Assembly (NCBI GenBank): GCA_001584585.1
Contig: LSYV01000022.1
Span: forward strand, 1,414,258 to 1,424,926
Direction of reading: 5' to 3'
DNA from: Gonium pectorale
Taxonomy: Eukaryota; Chlorophyta; Chlorophyceae; Chlamydomonadales; Volvocaceae
Length of the DNA: 10,669 nucleotides
Shown here: positions 1-5,700 of the stretch, piece after piece
Position numbering within the stretch: position 1 is the stretch's first letter
How the letters are laid out: each line of letters opens with the position of its first letter
Program-made: the position numbers and the translations under genes
The notes under the pieces: generated by a model
Seen by the model: only the letters and a program-made list of their open reading frames with translations
Database searches by the model: none
Told to the model about the DNA's origin: nothing

Positions 1-2
1 AG

Positions 3-143
3 GGGGAGGGGAGGCGGCCGGCGGCCAGGAGGGGCCGCGGCGCCGCGGCGGTGGCGGCGTCCCAGCAGGGGCAGCCGTTCGCGGCCGTCTTTGTGGAGCC
101 CACGGCCCGGCTGCGGGAGACGGCGGCGGCGCGTGTGGCGTGA
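3..143 (+). CDS. Possible 3' end of a plus-strand gene (partial)
   Basis: The frame is open from the left edge to a TGA at 141-143. The last 26 or so codons read like a real C-terminus (QQGQPFAAVFVEP, then TARLRETAAARVA), and nearly all third positions are G or C, as in the exons of the NTPase gene. The first part is Gly/Arg/Ala-rich and carries little information. If real, it is the final exon of a gene that starts outside the window and converges on the minus-strand NTPase gene. No plus-strand TGTAA follows within several kilobases, so its poly(A) signal would have to be a variant. No family is recognisable. It could also be an open frame that arose by chance in GC-rich DNA. Confidence 0.35.
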   Translation, partial: GEGRRPAARRGRGAAAVAASQQGQPFAAVFVEPTARLRETAAARVA

Positions 144-964
144 TGCCGGCAGGTAGGGCGCAGCGGAACAGGAGCCAAAGCCGGATAAATGAAACGGCGC
201 TGGTAGCTGGTAACTGGTAGCGATGTGGCTGGGGATTTGCGTTGCGCGGCTGGTATGGCGGGGGGCCGTCGCTGCTGTGGTTGGCCTTCTTGAAGCTCCG
301 CTGAGCCCGGCCGGTGGCCCCATGGCGGTGGCGCCCAGGGACGGGCCCGGGCCGCTGCTGCAGTGTGCACGTCGCTCAAAATGCATTTGTTTCTGTTAGT
401 TGGACGGAGGGAGGGATGGATCGCCGCGCTACCGCGTGCTGAGGCGGCTGACATTCTCTGCCGCAGCCAGCGGCTGCTCCGTGCTTGGACGTTGAACCTC
501 AAGAAGGGCAGGGCCGGACCGCAACCGTTGGTTGCTGAATCGCCGCATGGGTGCGCCGAGGGTGCACTTCACAAACCGCCGTGTGCGTGTCTGTGTGTGT
601 TTAAGTGGGATGGCCGCTTCCTTTGTCACACCAAGCGATCAGACGGCCGTCTTCGCGTGGACCCACGATGCCACGGCCTTGTGCGGCGGTCCCGTCAGTT
701 CAGACGTGAAAGTTCTCATCCGTTGTTGCGGGACCCGAGCGCCCGTCAGTCAGTCAGTCGTGGATCCCCGTGCCTCCAAGCGCCCCACGCCCCGCTGCCC
801 CCACTTGTTTGAGACCTGCCCCACTGCCACCGGACTGCCTTTGCACACCGACGACCCAGCCGACCGAGTGTGGCGTGCCGGGGCGGGGCCTCGCTCATGC
901 TCGCCCTCTGCGCCAAACACGGCCACGGTCCCGTGGTTGCCCTGTGCGACCCAAACCGCGTTGT
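144..964. other. No recognisable gene; convergent intergenic or 3' UTR DNA
   Basis: This stretch lies between the possible plus-strand gene end and the poly(A) signal of the minus-strand gene. It has overlapping short ORFs in several frames, but none shows a recognisable domain, splice pattern or codon bias. It includes a short CAGT repeat near 745-756 and some GT-rich stretches. It probably holds the 3' UTR of the plus-strand gene plus spacer. Confidence 0.5.
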
Positions 965-969
965 TTACA
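965..969 (-). terminator. TGTAA poly(A) signal of the minus-strand NTPase gene
   Basis: The plus strand reads TTACA, which is TGTAA on the minus strand. TGTAA is the standard poly(A) signal in Chlamydomonas-type algae, and cleavage usually follows about 10-20 nt downstream, here near 945-955. It is the first TGTAA on the minus strand after the TGA at 2113-2115. The implied 3' UTR is about 1.15 kb, which is long but not extreme for these algae. Confidence 0.5.
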
Positions 970-2112
970 TCCCCCATACACGCATACCTCGTCCGCGAAG
1001 TTTAAGTACTAGATAGCATGTCGTGCCTTGCGGCGTCTGGAACGGCCACCGACCCATGCACCTGCCCCGTACGAGGTGCGCTCCGGCCGCCGGCCACTGA
1101 CGGGGTGCGCTCCGGCGAGCGGGCGGGCGGGTAGCAGACCCATGGGTCAGTGGTCACACGAGACGGCCGGACGCATTGCACGGATCGGCGCGCGTGCTCC
1201 CACCCATATCCATACCCATACCCACTCCGCGACACTCTACTGCGAGGGTGTGTTTAAAGACGATCCAGGGCTCGTTTGGTCCCCCCCCCGGCCCGCCTCC
1301 TGTGTATGCCACTGCCAGGCACACGAGTGCGGCCCCACAGCCGACACGGCCTGACACGCCCGCCCAAACTCCCCTCCGCCTCCCCCTCGTCGCTGCCACA
1401 CCCCAATATGCCTGCGGGCAGCTGACGACGCCGGCACACGACACCGGCCCGGCACAGCTGCCTCCTCCTCCGCGGGCGGAGGGAGGCAGGGCGGGGTCGC
1501 CGCCACCGTCCACTCGCCACCAGGCCGCCAACGGCTGACTCCGCGCCACCGCCCCTGCCACCGCCACACCGACATGCAATGCAACGCATACCAGCACCGT
1601 GACGGGTTGTTACCAGCTGCATGCGACACAGGTTGTCAACGTAGGGGCCTGCGGGCGGCCACATTGGCCACGCGGCCACATGCACGAGCCGAGCCGAGGC
1701 CAGCCGCCTGGCGCGTGCGGAGAGGGTGATGGAGGGGGTGGTGCAGGAGGGAGGAATGGAGGGGGCCGAGGGGGTGCGAAGGGAGGAATGGAGGGGGCCG
1801 AGGGGGTGCGAAGGGAGGAATGGAGGGGGCCGAGGGGGTGCGAAGGGAGGCCAGTGCCAAAGGGGGAACGCAGACCGGGGCGCGCGGGCGGGACACATAC
1901 GCGAGCGGTTGGGCAACAGCGCCCTCCGCTGCATGCGTGACACGCCGACGACCGGGTAGGGGTCGACAGCACGGTGCGGCTGATGCAAGGGGGGGGGAGC
2001 CGGATCGCGCAGTACCGGCATTTTGGAAAGGCGCCGGTCCCCTTTATCCTTTGATCCCTCGCGTGCAGTCGGAGCGAGGATGCCTCCCCCGTTGGAGCTC
2101 ACCTCCAACGCC
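970..2112 (-). other. Probable long 3' UTR of the NTPase gene
   Basis: This stretch runs from just after the TGA to the first downstream TGTAA. It contains long open frames on both strands, including one of 284 codons on the minus strand (1254-2108), but these follow from high GC and a tandem repeat and show no domain. It holds the 32-bp repeat at 1751-1846, a CCATAC-type repeat near 1203-1227, and two copies of a 12-bp word, GGTGCGCTCCGG, at 1075 and 1104. Further coding exons here cannot be excluded, but none is needed to close the frame. Confidence 0.4.
1751..1846. repeat. Three perfect tandem copies of a 32-bp G-rich unit
   Basis: The copies are at 1751-1782, 1783-1814 and 1815-1846. Each starts GAGGAATGGAGGGGG and ends GGTGCGAAGG. 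A degenerate G-rich prelude lies at about 1720-1750, and the first four bases of a fourth copy follow. The unit length is not a multiple of three, so each copy is read in a different frame; this produces the repetitive Pro/Ser/Leu ORFs on the minus strand and argues against coding. The array lies in the probable 3' UTR. Confidence 0.95.
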
Positions 2113-2797
2113 TCACACGGACAGCCGTAGCCGTACCGCCGCCGCCGCCGCTGCTGCTGCTGCTAGTGTTGCGGGGCGCGGCAACCGCAGCGCTCCCGGG
2201 TGCGGTGGGGCCAGCGAGGCCGCCGGCGGCAGCCCTCCCCGCAGGCTCCACGCCCCGCGCCGGGCTGCTGCTGCTGCTACTGCAGGGTGTGGATGCGACG
2301 GCGGCGGCGGCCGACCGCACGCGGCCGCTGAGCCCATGACGGGCGCAGGAGTTCGCCGCCCGGTCGCTGCGCCGGGGCCCCGCCCACCGCCGCCGTGGCG
2401 GCCCCCGCCTGCGCGGCCCCTACCGTCGCCGCCGGTACGGCCACCCTTGCGGCCGCCGCCGCTGCCGGTACGGCCAGCCATACGACTGCCGCCGCCGCCA
2501 GGAGCCTTGCCGCCGACGCCACTGCCACCGCTGCCCTCGCGCCCGTCCTTACCGCGGCGACAGGTTCCCTCCGCCGCAAAGGCTGTCGCGGCCTCCTCCA
2601 CCGTTTCCTGCGTCAGCACGCCCAGCGCCTCCTGCGCGGTGGCCAGGAACTCGCTGAGCGGCTGGTCCAGCGCGGAGGGCAGCGCCTCCAACACGCGGAC
2701 GTCCGCCGGGACGACCGCGGCGGTGTCGGAGCCGCCGCCGCTGCCGCCGCCGCCGGCAGCCCAGGGCTGCATGTGCGCCAGGACGTTGCGGCTCAGC
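2113..2797 (-). CDS. NTPase gene exon 10 (residues 659-886), HEPN-like motif and low-complexity tail
   Basis: The acceptor is ACTCACAG|G. The exon opens LSRNVLAHMQPW, which contains the Rx4H motif (Arg662, Asn663, His667). After a Gly-rich linker comes a likely helical pair, VRVLEALPSALDQPLSEF and AQEALGVLTQETVEEAATAF. From about residue 741 it is Gly/Arg-rich and then Ala-rich up to the TGA at 2115-2113. An in-frame segment (2552-2280) has intron-like ends, so the protein may be 795 rather than 886 residues. Confidence 0.75.
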
Positions 2798-5700
2798 CTG
2801 TGAGTATTACACACACACGGACGTCAGCTACAGGTTGGTCGCTGTTTGCTTGCTTGCCCACAGTATCTCTAAAGTAGGGTTCCTTTATTTCAACTTCTTT
2901 CTCTGCAGGTTTTCCTTTCTTGGACTCTAGGCGGATGCGAATGTTTGATGGAACCGCGACCGGCCCGCGCTGCGTAGCCGGTAGCTAGTGACCGGTAACC
3001 AGCAGGGAAAAGCAGGGCAACCAGTAACCCGCTTTCTCCATGCACCCAGGCACGCAATGGACTGTCGCCATCCCAGCACCGCGCACCGGGGGGGCGGAAA
3101 TACCTCCCGAGTGGAGGTAGCAAGGCCGCCCAACCCACCGCAGGAAGAACACCAGCATGTCCAGGTGGGAGCTCAGCGCCGCGCTGTGGCTGTGGCTGCC
3201 GTACCACTCCCGGTCACGGTGGTTACAGGGCAACTGCGGGTACCCCAGCAAGCAAGCAAGCAGGCAGGCAGGCAAGGGGTGTGCACCCCCCGCCCCCCCA
3301 AAGGGGGCGGATTGGCTACAAGGATTGGGCAGCCGTGCGGCGCGAGCGGTACCCCATGTATGTATGCAAATACGGAGACCCTGCGCCACGGCACACGTGT
3401 GCAGTCCCCCAAAACAAACAACAGCAATGATAGGCATTGGCGCAATGGACGGTCGCCCGCTGCTCGCTGGCAAACTCCCATGCAGCACCTACCTGCAGCA
3501 CCTCCTGGAACCACGCCTGCCGCGTCCACAGCTCCCGAACGCCCGCCGACGCGGCGGCGGCGCCGCCGCCGACACCGCCGCCATCAGCGGGCGGCGGCTC
3601 CATGACGCCCTGCTGCTGCCGCTGTGCTTCTTCCAGCTTCTCCGCTACCGCGAGAGCGATGGCCTGCTCGGTGCAGCGGGCGGGCGGGCGGGCGGGCGGG
3701 CGGGGAGGGTGGGGCATCACGAGTTGGCATGTCCGGGGTACAGCGCGATACGCCCCACACTACATGCAAGTAGCTTTGCGATTTACATGCAAGTAGTGGC
3801 GCCGTCGCCAGCCAGCACTGCAAGCTTCGCTGGGGCTGGGGCTGGGGCACGCGATGTGTGTACGGTACGCTGTCAGCGGTGGCGTCGTACGAGAGTGTCG
3901 GCTTCGCCGGAGCTGGCTGGGGCCGGTGGTGACCTCAGCCACAGGCCCAGGGAAGCCCCCGCGCGCCGATGGCGCCAACAGCACCGAGCGATGAGAGCAC
4001 TGCTTGGTTGTGCGTGCGTGTGAGCCGAGGCCGGTCGTTGTGCACCCCATGGCAGCAACCCTCAGACCGCTAACTTGCACATTTACTTGTAACACCCAGC
4101 GAGTGCCTGCACAGTGAGGCCCACCAACCCACCCACCTGCAGCCTGTCCCTGAACTCGGCCGTCCCGGCGGTGGGCCGCAGCGGCTTGCCACTGCCCGCC
4201 GGGCCCCGTCGCCACCGCCGCCCGCCCGCGTTCGCGCCTGCGCCTGCGCCTGCGCGGGGCGGCCCCATCAGGTGGTCCGCCACCTCGCCCAGGCGCTGCA
4301 TCAGCCAGCGGCCGTCCAGCTGCACCAGCGTGCCGCCGCCCAGCTCCGCGTCGTCCCAGCCGTCCCGCAGCGCGCCGTTCGGGCCGACCAGCAGCTGCGG
4401 GCGGTCGGGTGCGGTCGGGTGCGGTCGGGTGCGGTCGTCGAGCCAGCAGGTGAAGTTGACACATGAGCACACGAGCTCACATGAGGGGCGGCCTTCCTCC
4501 AACCAGCTACACACAGCTCTTGGACACACACCACACACCTGTAACCTTTCCACAGAAAAAAAAACACACATGCGTCGTATGCGTCGTTTCATTTCCACAC
4601 ACAAACACACACACATACACACACACACGCCTGGCATGTGGTCACTTCATCAGGACCGGAACCAGCCAGGTGGCGGGACGATGAGGGCGGGGCGCCCGCC
4701 CTTTTTCGTCCCACATCTGTCTACGTGCTAATAGCACAGTAAAACTCCTGGGCGGACACGCACTCGCCTTCAAGAGCGCCCGCTGGTGCGGGTCGCGCAG
4801 GTAGCGGCGCCCGTCGGCGGTCGTCTCCAGGTGCGGCGCCAGGAAGCGCACCAGGCCGTGGTGCACGCAGTTGGGGGGCGGGTCGAGCGGCAGCGGCATC
4901 ACGGACCACATCGCCTCCATGTGCGCCCCAAAGCCCGGATACGCCGTGCCCCGCACCGCGAGCCGCTGAGCCGCCGGCAGCCCCGCCAGGCCCACGCCCC
5001 ACTCCTTGCGCGCCTGCGGCCAGTCGCGGAGTGAGGCGGCCGACGGGTCATTCCATTCGTCTCAGCGGGTGCCCAATGTATCGGTTTCGGTACTCAAGAG
5101 CCGGCGGCAGGAACGGAGTGCAGTGAACTGGGGCGAACGGTGCGTTTGGACCACCCACAGTGTGCGTGTGCCGGCTGACCGATGCCCTTATTACCATGTT
5201 CGTGGCCGGCCTGCAAATTTACAAACAAAGGCCGCCAGCCACGTCGCCAGCCACGTCGCCAACCTGCTGCTGCTGCTGCTGCGGGATGCCGTGCATGCCC
5301 CTGCTGACGTATGTGGTACGGCGCGCGGCATACCTATCAGCCCGAGTGTGCCAGCTGCCGTGTGTGTATGTGTGTGTGTGCGTGCGTGGGATGGCGGGGA
5401 GTGCTACGTCACACGCCTACCGCCGCACACACGCCGCCACGCAGTTTCCGCTGCAAACCTATCCAGCTCGTGCCGGCTCACCTCGGCCAGCAGCGTGGTC
5501 CGGGTGAAGGCGTCCACAAAGGCCGCCACATCCGGCTGCGGCTGCTGCTGGGGCCCGGTGATGGTCAACAGCGCCGCCCACTCCCGCACCATGGCGGCCA
5601 GCACCGCGATCGACGGCGCGCACAGCCGCAGCAGCGCCGGATCTAGCAACAGGACCCCGCTGCTGTCGGGCGACGGGAGCTGCTGCTGCTGCTGCTTTTG

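Noticed and set aside
1751..1846. CRISPR-like array
   Set aside because: The copies are directly adjacent with no spacers, and the genome type is eukaryotic.
1254..2108. 284-codon minus-strand ORF
   Set aside because: It begins after the NTPase stop and owes its length to the 32-bp repeat and GC-rich DNA. The peptide is repetitive Pro/Ser/Leu, with a frame that changes between copies.
1820..2803. 327-codon plus-strand ORF
   Set aside because: It is mostly the reverse of exon 10, with Pro/Arg/Ala low complexity and no domain.
2884..2910. Strong plus-strand acceptor-like sequence (pyrimidine tract ending CTCTGCAG)
   Set aside because: No plus-strand exon follows it in any credible frame, and it lies inside intron 9 of the minus-strand gene.
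5482..5560. Exocyst Sec8-like reading of FVDAFTRTTLLAE
   Set aside because: The likeness is a few hydrophobic and acidic positions only. The upstream P-loop motifs do not fit an exocyst subunit.
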